39,954 bases of DNA from an uncultured Gammaproteobacteria bacterium. Lineage in GTDB: Bacteria; Pseudomonadota; Gammaproteobacteria; Pseudomonadales; Ketobacteraceae. Made by a program: the position numbers and the translations under genes. Location of the stretch: assembly GCA_913063495.1 (NCBI GenBank), contig CAJXXT010000025.1:1-39954 (forward strand). The letters are read 5' to 3'. The notes below the pieces were generated by a model. The model saw only the letters and a program-made list of their open reading frames with translations. It was not told where the DNA came from and searched no databases. Positions 1 to 7,836 of this stretch are shown one piece after another. How positions within the stretch are numbered: the first letter of the stretch is position 1; the number at the start of each line of letters is the position of its first letter.

Positions 1-356
1 GAGGGGCGCACCTCCTGCTGAAGGTCTTTTGGCTTATGCTGAAGTGGTTGAGAAAGGAAGTCTGCGCGATGTCGAAATTGTATCGCTTTAGCAACAGAAA
101 TTTGTGCTTTAAAAAAATGTTCGACCGAGTTAGGGTCAAGCCCTCTATCATGCGCGGAGACTTTAGCTTTCTCTATTACGACCTTTTCTCTCTCAACGTC
201 TTCGATAGGACGATGGTTTTCTGCCTTAAATAGAGCAACATCTTCCATATAAGTTAGACGTTCATTTATCGTTTCGAATAGCCCTTCCGACGTGACCTCG
301 GCTCCCGCTTGAAACGGAAAAATGATTAACAAGAAAAACAAATTCCGTATTTTCAT
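1..356 (-). CDS. Secreted chorismate mutase (AroQ class), 3' end cut by window
   Basis: About 118 residues are visible, reading leftward from ATG at 354-356; the gene runs off the left edge. Chorismate mutase converts chorismate to prephenate. The start has a purine-rich SD (GGGGAGAGG) just upstream. Residues 1-19 form a signal peptide (MKIRNLFFLLIIFPFQAGA), so a periplasmic AroQ-gamma type enzyme is likely. The first helix reads INERLTYMEDVALFKAEN, and downstream GLDPNSVEHFFKAQISVAKA matches the conserved helices of monofunctional secreted chorismate mutases. It is the only plausible gene here; an open frame of 65 codons on the plus strand is its shadow. The role of secreted chorismate mutases is not settled. 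The family call is firm; the subclass rests on the signal peptide. Confidence 0.8.
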   Translation of the reverse strand, partial: MKIRNLFFLLIIFPFQAGAEVTSEGLFETINERLTYMEDVALFKAENHRPIEDVEREKVVIEKAKVSAHDRGLDPNSVEHFFKAQISVAKAIQFRHRADFLSQPLQHKPKDLQQEVRP

Positions 357-400
357 AACCTCTCCCCAATTTAATTTTTGACTTCTAAAAGCTCTGCCTA

Positions 401-940
401 TTACTCGTGATTTAAGAAGAACATTATTTCATTTCTATTGGGATGTGTTTTTAGCCATTCCCTGACTCTTTTAACTTCCTCCAACTCACCGTCATCAATA
501 ACTTTTCGCAATCGCTGCTCACGCACATCTTCTAATGCTTTTTTCTTTAATTTTCGCTGCCACTCTTGCGTAAACACTATGGGCATTTTTCTACTTAACT
601 CTAACGATTTCAGTAACTCCCACTCCCCCCCATCCAGCCACACTTCATCACAGCTAGCACACAGATCAAGACGACTGTTTGAGCAGCCTGATACTTTGTA
701 CTTTGTCATCAGTTTTTTGCACTTTGGGCACATAAGGGCTGCGTGAGAGTCCTCCACCTCTTCTACTGCTTGAGTATTATTAATATCACCTTCAGCGATG
801 GGAGATGATCGCTCCAGCCAGTCACGATAATAAAGCAACGAGATAACTGCTCCATTACAACTGGCACATCCCATAGCCGACAAACCTTGTTCAAGTTTTG
901 TTGCTCTTAGGGGTACGGTTTTGCATTTTGGACAATCCAT
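401..940 (-). CDS. Double zinc-ribbon (zf-TFIIB type) protein
   Basis: 179 residues with two zinc-ribbon units. The first uses CPKC (C3, C6) and CASC (C25, C28). The second uses CPKC (C71, C74) and CASC (C94, C97), followed by EVWLDGGEWELL, the typical tail of the TFIIB-like zinc-ribbon family. The C-terminal third is charged and helical (KRKLKKKALEDVREQRLRK). No catalytic residues are seen; cytoplasmic and probably protein- or nucleic-acid-binding. It is last of three minus-strand genes with short gaps (dbpA, a 138-residue protein, this one), so an operon is possible. The exact role is unknown. Confidence 0.7.
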   Translation of the reverse strand: MDCPKCKTVPLRATKLEQGLSAMGCASCNGAVISLLYYRDWLERSSPIAEGDINNTQAVEEVEDSHAALMCPKCKKLMTKYKVSGCSNSRLDLCASCDEVWLDGGEWELLKSLELSRKMPIVFTQEWQRKLKKKALEDVREQRLRKVIDDGELEEVKRVREWLKTHPNRNEIMFFLNHE

Positions 941-969
941 TGAAACCTCATTTTTTATAGCTTGTATAA

Positions 970-1386
970 TTAACTTACCGCACTGCTATGCATATCTGGT
1001 TCTAAAACAACACAAGCTATCGCGTTGTTTAATTTCGCCCTCAAGGCACTAAACTCCCCCGAACAACGATCAATATCCATACTTCCTATCAGTTTGATAA
1101 CACCGTCAGTGGTATGTGCAAGAACCGCAGGAAAATCTCCAGCTACCACATGAATCTCCTCATCTGTTAGCTGGTTTTTACAAGGCTCTCGAATTTCAGC
1201 CTTTAATGACGCTTTCAGCTCTTTTTTGTACGCTTTCCAATCGCCTGTTTGTGTTACTCGGTGGTAGGCAATTTCACAGAGTGTGCAGCTATGATGACCC
1301 TCTACTGCTTCTTTTAATGCCCGCACCCCACTGGCAAGGCTGAAATCAGCATTCCATACAAATGTAATACGCTTTATATCCACCAT
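970..1386 (-). CDS. Conserved hypothetical protein (138 aa)
   Basis: 138 residues, no signal peptide or membrane segment. It begins MVDIKRITFVWNADFSLASG and contains HHSCTLCEIAYHRV (a CxxC next to two His, possibly metal- or thiol-related) and a second Cys pair further on (EPCKNQL, DRCSGEF). The pattern of a short beta strand, a helix and the HSCTLC motif resembles an uncharacterised family I have seen in marine proteobacteria, but I cannot name it. It starts 21 nt downstream of dbpA and ends 29 nt before the zinc-ribbon gene, which suggests co-transcription. A helper role in RNA or stress metabolism would be guesswork. Confidence 0.6.
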   Translation of the reverse strand: MVDIKRITFVWNADFSLASGVRALKEAVEGHHSCTLCEIAYHRVTQTGDWKAYKKELKASLKAEIREPCKNQLTDEEIHVVAGDFPAVLAHTTDGVIKLIGSMDIDRCSGEFSALRAKLNNAIACVVLEPDMHSSAVS

Positions 1387-1407
1387 GATTTTTTTACCTA
1401 TTATTGA

Positions 1408-2796
1408 TTAATCCCTTAATCGACGCACACGAAACGACCTACCTTTTAACTTGCCTCGTGCAATTTTTGTCAGTGCAACATTAGCAACATCACGGTTCAC
1501 CGCAACATAGGCCCAGTTATCAAACATCTGAATTTTACCCACCTGCTTGCCTTCAATGCCATCTTCACCGGTCAGCGCACCCAAAATATCCCCAGGCCGT
1601 ACTTTCTGTTTTTTCCCGCCGTCAATTTGCAGCGTTGCCATTTCTGGTTCATACGCCTCCTGGTTCAACAGTTTTTCAGGAGGCAACGCTTCAGGCACAA
1701 CGCGTTGTCCTAAATACTCTTCTAACTGCGTAACCTTGTAATGCTCTTTATCACTATACAAAGATAACGCTAACCCTTTACTACCCGCTCGACCCGTTCG
1801 GCCTATACGATGTACGTGAACCTCTGTATCTCTAGCAATGTGATAGTTAATCACCGCGTCCAACGCATCGATATCCAACCCTCGGGCAGCAACATCCGTT
1901 GCAACCATTACCGATACACTTTTATTGGAAAAGCGCACCAATGCTTGATCGCGCTCTCTCTGCTCAAGGTCTCCGTGTAAAGACAAGGCACTAAAGCCGT
2001 TATCACGCAAATACTCTGCAAGCTCATCAGTCTCACGTTTGGTGTTGCAAAATACCACTGTAGACTCAGGTAGGTAGCGTAATAACAACAACTGCACAGC
2101 CTCTGGGCGCTGCTCGTTACCTGCTACCTTAAAAAAGTGCTGTTTAATGGTGCTGTCATTATGGGTGGACTCCACTTTTACCATTTCTGGCTGATTCATC
2201 ACACGATTGGCAATGGACTGTATCTTTTTGGGGAATGTCGCGCTGAAAAGCATGGTTTGACGCTTATTAGGCATAAACTCAATAATGTCATCCAATGCAT
2301 CCTGAAAACCCATATCCAACATTCGATCCGCTTCGTCCAATACAAAGGTGGTCAAATCGGCCAATGATAGATATTCCTTACGCAAATGTTCCTCTACTCG
2401 GCCCGGTGTACCCACAATAATGTGAGCCCCATGCTCTAAAGAGCCAATTTGTGGGCCAAAAGGCATTCCGCCACACAAAGTTAGTACTTTAACGTTATGT
2501 GTCGCACGAGCCAGCCTACGAATTTCTTTCGCAACTTGGTCAGCCAGCTCCCGAGTAGGACAGAGCACCAACGTCTGCACCCGAAAACGCTTCACATTTA
2601 GCTTATTCAGTAAGCCAAGGCCAAACGCTGCCGTTTTACCAGACCCCGTTTTCCCTTGCCCAATGACATCTTTGCCAGCCAATATTAGAGGCAAACTCTG
2701 AGCCTGTATTGCTGTCATTTCGTGGTAGCCTAGGGTAGATAGGTTCTCTAACAGGTCAGGGGCTAATTTCAGACTTGCGAAGTTGGTATCTGACAA
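1408..2796 (-). CDS. dbpA: ATP-dependent RNA helicase DbpA
   Basis: 462 residues, the usual DbpA length. DEAD-box helicase that acts on 23S rRNA hairpin 92 during large-subunit assembly. Motifs in order: Q-motif region near MTAIQAQSLP (27-36), motif I KTGSGKT (49-55), PTRELA (80-85), GG and TPGR (130-133), DEAD (154-157), SAT (185-187), ARGLD (303-307), HRIGRTGR (328-335). The C-terminal part, about 385-462, matches the DbpA RNA-binding domain (RPGDILGALTGEDGI, KGRSFRVRRLRD). The start ATG at 2796 gives the expected N-terminus. Divergent from the RIO kinase gene across about 200 bp. Confidence 0.95.
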   Translation of the reverse strand: MSDTNFASLKLAPDLLENLSTLGYHEMTAIQAQSLPLILAGKDVIGQGKTGSGKTAAFGLGLLNKLNVKRFRVQTLVLCPTRELADQVAKEIRRLARATHNVKVLTLCGGMPFGPQIGSLEHGAHIIVGTPGRVEEHLRKEYLSLADLTTFVLDEADRMLDMGFQDALDDIIEFMPNKRQTMLFSATFPKKIQSIANRVMNQPEMVKVESTHNDSTIKQHFFKVAGNEQRPEAVQLLLLRYLPESTVVFCNTKRETDELAEYLRDNGFSALSLHGDLEQRERDQALVRFSNKSVSVMVATDVAARGLDIDALDAVINYHIARDTEVHVHRIGRTGRAGSKGLALSLYSDKEHYKVTQLEEYLGQRVVPEALPPEKLLNQEAYEPEMATLQIDGGKKQKVRPGDILGALTGEDGIEGKQVGKIQMFDNWAYVAVNRDVANVALTKIARGKLKGRSFRVRRLRD

Positions 2797-3002
2797 CGTG
2801 AATGCATCCTATATAAGGGATAAGGGTATTGACGCCAAATACAGGCGTCACTAAAATCAATGCGTCATAATAACAGATTATCGCCTCTCTTTTCGCACTG
2901 GAAAGGCCCACCATAAGGAAAGCTTCCAATCTTGTTGCCTATTTTTACAGAGAAGTACTCAACAGTGTTCCATCAAGCGCCCAAGTACGGTATAAGGTCG
3001 CT

Positions 3003-3860
3003 ATGAAAACACCAAAACGAATCATACCCTTAGTTGAAGATGGTCTTGTAGACGAAGTGCTACGCCCATTAATGAACGGTAAAGAAGCCGCCGTGTACGT
3101 TGTACGCTGTGGCACCGAGATCCGCTGCGCAAAAGTTTACAAAGAAGCCACCAAACGTAGCTTCAAACAGGCAGTTCAGTACCAAGAAGGCCGTAAAGTA
3201 CGTAATAGCCGTCGCCAACGCGCAATGGAAAAGGGCTCGAAGTTTGGCCGTAAAGAGCAGGAAGACGCTTGGCATAACGCCGAAGTTGATGCGCTTTACC
3301 GCCTTGCAGATGCCGGCGTACGAGTCCCAAAGCCCTACGGGTGCTTTGACGGCGTTTTGCTCATGGAACTTGTTACCGATGATCATGGCCAAGTAGCCCC
3401 TCGGCTTAACGACGTATCCATGTCTGCAGAACAAGCACGAGAAGATCATGAATTGGTCATGAAATACGTTATGTTAATGCTATGTAGCGGCCTTGTGCAC
3501 GGTGATTTATCCGAATTTAACGTGTTAGTGGATGATTACGGCCCCGTCATTATCGATTTACCTCAAGCAGTTGATGCTGCAGCCAACAATCACGCCCATT
3601 GGATGCTTGAGCGTGATGTAAAAAATATGACCGAATATTACGGGCTGTACGCCCCTGATTTGTTAGAAACGCGTTATGCGCAGGAAATGTGGGCGATATA
3701 CGAAGCAGGTGACCTTACCACTGACACTGTGTTAACAGGCGTATTCGAAGACGATAATGAGGCGGCCGATGTCGATTCCGTATTATTAGAAATCAAAGCC
3801 GCCATTGAAGAAGAGCGTGAGCGTCAAGAACGCATGCAAGATGCTGAAAACGAAGGCTAG
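3003..3860 (+). CDS. RIO1-family protein serine/threonine kinase
   Basis: 285 residues, cytoplasmic. RIO kinases are atypical protein kinases; bacterial members are poorly characterised. Visible features: a glycine-poor ATP-binding region NGKEAAVYVV (25-34), candidate ATP-anchoring Lys44 in CAKVYKE, catalytic loop HGDLSEFNVLV (166-176; D168, N173), and the metal-binding segment IIDLPQAVD (D185), which is the RIO signature. The flexible loop in RIO kinases matches the basic stretch at residues 63-84. The C-terminus is acidic and then Glu/Arg-rich. Convergent with the acetate kinase fusion gene, with only 11 nt between stops. Confidence 0.9.
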   Translation: MKTPKRIIPLVEDGLVDEVLRPLMNGKEAAVYVVRCGTEIRCAKVYKEATKRSFKQAVQYQEGRKVRNSRRQRAMEKGSKFGRKEQEDAWHNAEVDALYRLADAGVRVPKPYGCFDGVLLMELVTDDHGQVAPRLNDVSMSAEQAREDHELVMKYVMLMLCSGLVHGDLSEFNVLVDDYGPVIIDLPQAVDAAANNHAHWMLERDVKNMTEYYGLYAPDLLETRYAQEMWAIYEAGDLTTDTVLTGVFEDDNEAADVDSVLLEIKAAIEEERERQERMQDAENEG

Positions 3861-3871
3861 AACGGCCTTCG

Positions 3872-5638
3872 TTAAGGTTCAAAACTTGTGTGCTTTTTCT
3901 GTAAATTCGCAAACGCATCATTCACCCCCACATACACCAAATCACCGTCAGCGCCTCGACTTAGCTCTGCAGCATTGCCCTCATCCGTGTCTATATGCAT
4001 CTCTAACCGATAACCAGGACTCACCCTTACAAGCACATCACCAAATACAAGGTCTCTAGGGCCGCCGGTAATCGCCACCTCCACCTCATCCTTATTCTTC
4101 ACACCAAATGCTTTGGCATCATCAGGGTGCATATGAATATGACGGTGAGCACAAATCAACCCTTCCGTTAATTGCACCTGCCCGTTGGGGCCCTCTAAGA
4201 CAATAGGAGCGGAATCCTTTACCTGCCCAGAGTTTCTAACGGGCGCGTCAACACCCAGAAAATACTCATCAGTACGCGAGACTTCGACTTGGTTTTTGGA
4301 TCGTAACGGGCCTAACAACCGCACACCATCAATACGATTTCTTGGGCCGATAAGACTAACCTTCTCTTCACAGGCATACTGCCCTGGCTGGGACAAATCT
4401 TTGTATCGTGTTGGCTCTACACCCTCACCAAAGAGAATGGCAAAGGTTTCCTTATCGAGATGAAGATGACGAGCACTCACGGCAATAGGTATCGATTTAA
4501 CACGAATCACATCCACTTGTTTCCCAGCAACATCTGCGGTTTGTTTTGCAATCATCAGCTCTTCATTGGTTTGAACCGCTAGCACTTGCACACGAGATGA
4601 GTCACTGCTGATACGTGCCACTGGAGCCTCAGGGCTTAACCTTGCATCATGGTTGCGGTCTTCATCAAACAACACACCTAAAAAACCAAAACGTTGGAGG
4701 ATTCTTCTGCGCATAGAGGCACTATTTTCTCCGATGCCTCCGGTAATCACAACGGCGTCAACTCCCCCCATAACCGCCGCGTAAGCCCCAATGTATTTAC
4801 GCACACGGTGGACAAATACATTAATGGCCAAACGCGCATGGTCATTGCCCTCACTAGCTTGTTTTTCAATTTCACGAAGATCATTGGTTAAGCCAGACAG
4901 CCCCTTCAGGCCACTTTGTTTATTGAGCAACCGATCAAGGCTTTCACTATCAAACCCCTCCTGACGTAGCAGGTGCAACAACACACCGGCATCCACATCA
5001 CCAGCCCGTGTCCCCATTACCAAACCTTCAAGTGGGGTCATACCCATGCTGGTATCGGTCGAATGTCCCAACTCAATAGCGCAAGCACTTGCCCCGTTGC
5101 CCAAATGCAAAGAGATGATTCGTAACTCATCCAATGGCCGTTTTAAAAACTGTGCCGCTTTATTCGCCACATATTGATGGGATGTTCCATGAAAACCATA
5201 ACGACGGATGCGGTGCTTTGCAGCAACCTCTGTATCAATGGCATAGCTATGAGCACGTCGTGGCATACGGGCATGAAACGCAGTATCAAAAACGGCAACC
5301 TGAGGCACACCAGGCAATGCGGCCATTGCCGCACGGATACCCGCCAGATTATGAGGGTTATGCAAAGGAGCCAAAGGCACCCACTCTTCAATGGTGGCAA
5401 GTACTTCATCATCAATCAGCGTGGCATCATGAAAACTATCGCCACCATGCACAACACGGTGTCCCACAGCAGTAATATCGTACTGCTTAGCGTCTTCTAA
5501 TAACTGTTCGACAGCCTGCTGATGCTCTCCTTGCTGCAAACGCTCTTTCTTTCCAACCAATAAAACAGCATTAGTTGTTGTGTCGATGAGCTGGTACTTC
5601 ACACTTGAAGAGCCGCTATTGATAACAAGTATGTTCAT
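3872..5638 (-). CDS. Acetate kinase fused to PduL-type phosphate acyltransferase
   Basis: 588 residues, against about 400 for a normal acetate kinase. Residues 1-372 are a complete AckA: NSGSSSVKY (7-15), VFDTAFH with D118, GFHGTSH with H150, MGTRAGDVDAG with R211, TGGIGENS (299-306) and NEELMIA (358-364). Residues about 378-575 match PduL, a zinc-dependent phosphotransacylase unrelated to Pta: IPIAVSARHLHL (H391, H393), LLGPLRSKNQVE, LICAHRHIHMHPDDA (H498, H500, H502) and RLEMHIDTDEGNA (H548). The fusion would interconvert acyl-CoA, acyl phosphate and acylate plus ATP in one polypeptide. No microcompartment genes or targeting helix are seen beside it, and no pta gene is in the window, so a housekeeping acetate role is likely. 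Confidence 0.9.
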   Translation of the reverse strand: MNILVINSGSSSVKYQLIDTTTNAVLLVGKKERLQQGEHQQAVEQLLEDAKQYDITAVGHRVVHGGDSFHDATLIDDEVLATIEEWVPLAPLHNPHNLAGIRAAMAALPGVPQVAVFDTAFHARMPRRAHSYAIDTEVAAKHRIRRYGFHGTSHQYVANKAAQFLKRPLDELRIISLHLGNGASACAIELGHSTDTSMGMTPLEGLVMGTRAGDVDAGVLLHLLRQEGFDSESLDRLLNKQSGLKGLSGLTNDLREIEKQASEGNDHARLAINVFVHRVRKYIGAYAAVMGGVDAVVITGGIGENSASMRRRILQRFGFLGVLFDEDRNHDARLSPEAPVARISSDSSRVQVLAVQTNEELMIAKQTADVAGKQVDVIRVKSIPIAVSARHLHLDKETFAILFGEGVEPTRYKDLSQPGQYACEEKVSLIGPRNRIDGVRLLGPLRSKNQVEVSRTDEYFLGVDAPVRNSGQVKDSAPIVLEGPNGQVQLTEGLICAHRHIHMHPDDAKAFGVKNKDEVEVAITGGPRDLVFGDVLVRVSPGYRLEMHIDTDEGNAAELSRGADGDLVYVGVNDAFANLQKKHTSFEP

Positions 5639-5715
5639 AAAATCCCTTATAAGCGTATAACGTGGTTTGCGATGCTTGCCCTGACTAAAGACTAATATCC
5701 AGAAGTGAATCGCGC

Positions 5716-5743
5716 AAAAAAAAGGGAAAGCTTTCGCTTTCCC
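5716..5743 (-). terminator. Rho-independent terminator after the isocitrate dehydrogenase gene
   Basis: A perfect 8-bp stem (GGGAAAGC / GCTTTCCC, 5724-5743) with a 4-nt loop. On the minus strand it is followed by eight T residues (5723-5716). It lies between the stop of the isocitrate dehydrogenase gene and the start of the acetate kinase fusion, so the two minus-strand genes are separately transcribed. Confidence 0.85.
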
Positions 5744-5843
5744 ATTTCTTTAATCTGCATTGTATCCCTTGTATCAGAATAACCGTTATCAAACAAGGCT
5801 CAATGCTGCATTCTGATGCCGGATTAGCGCCCGACATACGATA

Positions 5844-7583
5844 TCAATCGCTTAGATTATTATCCACTGCATCAAGAAAACCCTGCATATCAACAATGGT
5901 TTCTTTGCTTGGGTCTGTTGTTTTACCTTTCAGATCACCCGTGACATAACCCTGTGCAACGGTGTCAATCAATGCACACTTAAGCTTGTCAGAGTAATCA
6001 ATCAATGGCTTATTATCTTCTCGTTGACCTAAGGTTTCTAGCGCATTGGCAACAGCAAAAATTAATGCCGACGAATTAAATAACTTCGTCTTGCCATCAC
6101 TTTCCTGATACATCAAATACAGGTCATGGGCAGTACCATGAGGCGCTTCATACAACATGGTGCCATCTTTACTTTCAATAATGGAACTTGCCGTTGCCAA
6201 ACTACCACCCAAGGCGGCAGAAATATCAGAGAAGATATCACCATCCAAATTTAACGCAGGGTAAATACCTTTACGTGGTGGATCAGTAATCATCTTCTTA
6301 AGCTGACTTGATGGGCGCATGATCATGAATGAAGGCGGGCGAATATTATCTGCAACCAATTCCTTTCGAATCTCATTAATCACGGTACTGAATACGTCAT
6401 CATATTCCATGTATTCGCGCTTAAGACCAAAATAAATCTCTTTATCATTACGCGCGGCGTCTCTAAATACTTGGCTAACCCAATCTTTAATGGCTTCTCG
6501 ATCGTTCGCCATAAATAAAACAGGGTCACCTTTTTTAACTTCCCGAGCATACTTTTCTTCGCCATCAAGTGTCACTTTAATAATACCGTCTTCATCTAAC
6601 GGCATATTAAAACTTCCGTACTGGTCACCTCCACCGGCGCTCATTCGAGAAATAGACACACTGAATTTACGATCAGGAATTCCGTATTTTTTAAGCGTAT
6701 TGACTAATTTTAATAACTTTCGACCTGAGGTGTTTTCTGGCACACCCCACAACGCTCGCTCTGGCGGATTGGAGATAACACGAGCGGCTTGCGCATCAAT
6801 AAGCTCGTAGTGATACTTTAACCCAAGTCCTTCAAATTCAACTTTATAATCTGTTTCAAAAATATTTTCGATGGTTTCTCGCATCACACCATCATAACCT
6901 GGTATTACCGTATCTTTTAATCCCAGGTACACATCACGCTTTTCATCTATCGCTTGCTTAAAAAAATCGTGAGCCCAAACTTTTACTTTCTCAGTATCAT
7001 TGGATGCCAGCAACCACGGATCGCCCTTTTTAATTTTTCGACGATGCAATTCTATCGGGTCACCACTAGCGCCAACAAACATGACCTTAATCACTCCCGT
7101 CACTTTAGACAGTTCGTTGTGACTGTGTTTGTTTCCACCATCCGCCATCGTTGACACTGTGATATCACGGCCAACCCACTCTGGGGTGAGACGTTTAATG
7201 TTAACAAAAGGGATGTCTTCACGGGTAATGTTGCCGCCGATTCCTTTACGAATGGCACCGTTTGGAGATTTTGTTGATAAGGGGTTTAAGGTATCTTGAT
7301 CTATTGATGAATGCTTGGCGAGCAAACCTTCTAACTGCTCGCGGTTTACCGTCATACCCGCGTTCTTAATACCGACTCCATGTTCCTTTAACGCTTCGAT
7401 GGACTCTAATACCACCTTGCCGTTGGTCAGTAGTCTGTTTTCTGCAGAAAGGTCAATTTCGATAAGGTCGATATCCAATCGGTTAGATACAAACTGCTCA
7501 ACAACTCTTTCAAATGCGACTTGCGCCATCTCGTCTCCGTGTAACAGGACTAGAGGCTTCTCAACATTAATCTTATTTCCCAT
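5844..7583 (-). CDS. icd: Isocitrate dehydrogenase, eukaryotic-like type with internal duplication, probably NAD-dependent
   Basis: 579 residues from ATG at 7581-7583, chosen because an SD (TAGGAA, 7589-7594) sits 7 nt upstream; an in-frame ATG at 7604 adds seven residues. Oxidative decarboxylation of isocitrate in the TCA cycle. Substrate-binding KSPNGAIRKGIGGNITRE (106-123) and metal-binding NLDGDIFSD (445-453) match human-type IDH. The family is usually about 400 residues; the extra length comes from a tandem duplication, segments about 140-283 and 307-445. Copy A keeps LGLKDT and ELIDAQ, equivalents of catalytic Lys212 and Asp252 of human IDH1; copy B keeps the SRMSAGGGDQY loop, equivalent to GRHAYGDQY. 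The cofactor motif HGTAHDLYLMYQ replaces HGTVTRHYRMYQ: Asp487 stands where Arg314 binds the NADP phosphate, which argues for NAD. Confidence 0.85.
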   Translation of the reverse strand: MGNKINVEKPLVLLHGDEMAQVAFERVVEQFVSNRLDIDLIEIDLSAENRLLTNGKVVLESIEALKEHGVGIKNAGMTVNREQLEGLLAKHSSIDQDTLNPLSTKSPNGAIRKGIGGNITREDIPFVNIKRLTPEWVGRDITVSTMADGGNKHSHNELSKVTGVIKVMFVGASGDPIELHRRKIKKGDPWLLASNDTEKVKVWAHDFFKQAIDEKRDVYLGLKDTVIPGYDGVMRETIENIFETDYKVEFEGLGLKYHYELIDAQAARVISNPPERALWGVPENTSGRKLLKLVNTLKKYGIPDRKFSVSISRMSAGGGDQYGSFNMPLDEDGIIKVTLDGEEKYAREVKKGDPVLFMANDREAIKDWVSQVFRDAARNDKEIYFGLKREYMEYDDVFSTVINEIRKELVADNIRPPSFMIMRPSSQLKKMITDPPRKGIYPALNLDGDIFSDISAALGGSLATASSIIESKDGTMLYEAPHGTAHDLYLMYQESDGKTKLFNSSALIFAVANALETLGQREDNKPLIDYSDKLKCALIDTVAQGYVTGDLKGKTTDPSKETIVDMQGFLDAVDNNLSD

Positions 7584-7783
7584 GGGTATTCCTACGCTCT
7601 TCATCTATTCACATGTTTATCAGGCCGGATTCTACTCTTTTTTTGTGACATTCCCATAGCTTAGTCAAGATTTGAGGACTTTTAAAATCGGCATTCTGCC
7701 TCATTTGGGCATTGACAGTGACTTTCTACTGACCGAGATCAATAACTGATGATAAGCCGCACCAGGAGGCAGCTAAGGCACTA

Positions 7784-7814
7784 TGTCTATGCGCCATATT
7801 GTGGCGCATAGACA
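7784..7814. repeat. Perfect 13-bp inverted repeat, strong hairpin
   Basis: TGTCTATGCGCCA, five spacer bases, then its exact reverse complement. It lies just downstream of the RND pump stop and upstream of the isocitrate dehydrogenase promoter region. There is no T-run on the minus strand, so it is not a classical terminator; an RNA-stabilising hairpin or a protein-binding site are alternatives. Confidence 0.7.
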
Positions 7815-7836
7815 ACAATCAGCCTTAACCCAGGCA

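Noticed and set aside
36-233. 65-codon open frame on the plus strand
   Set aside because: It is antisense to the clear chorismate mutase coding frame, has no SD and no family features.
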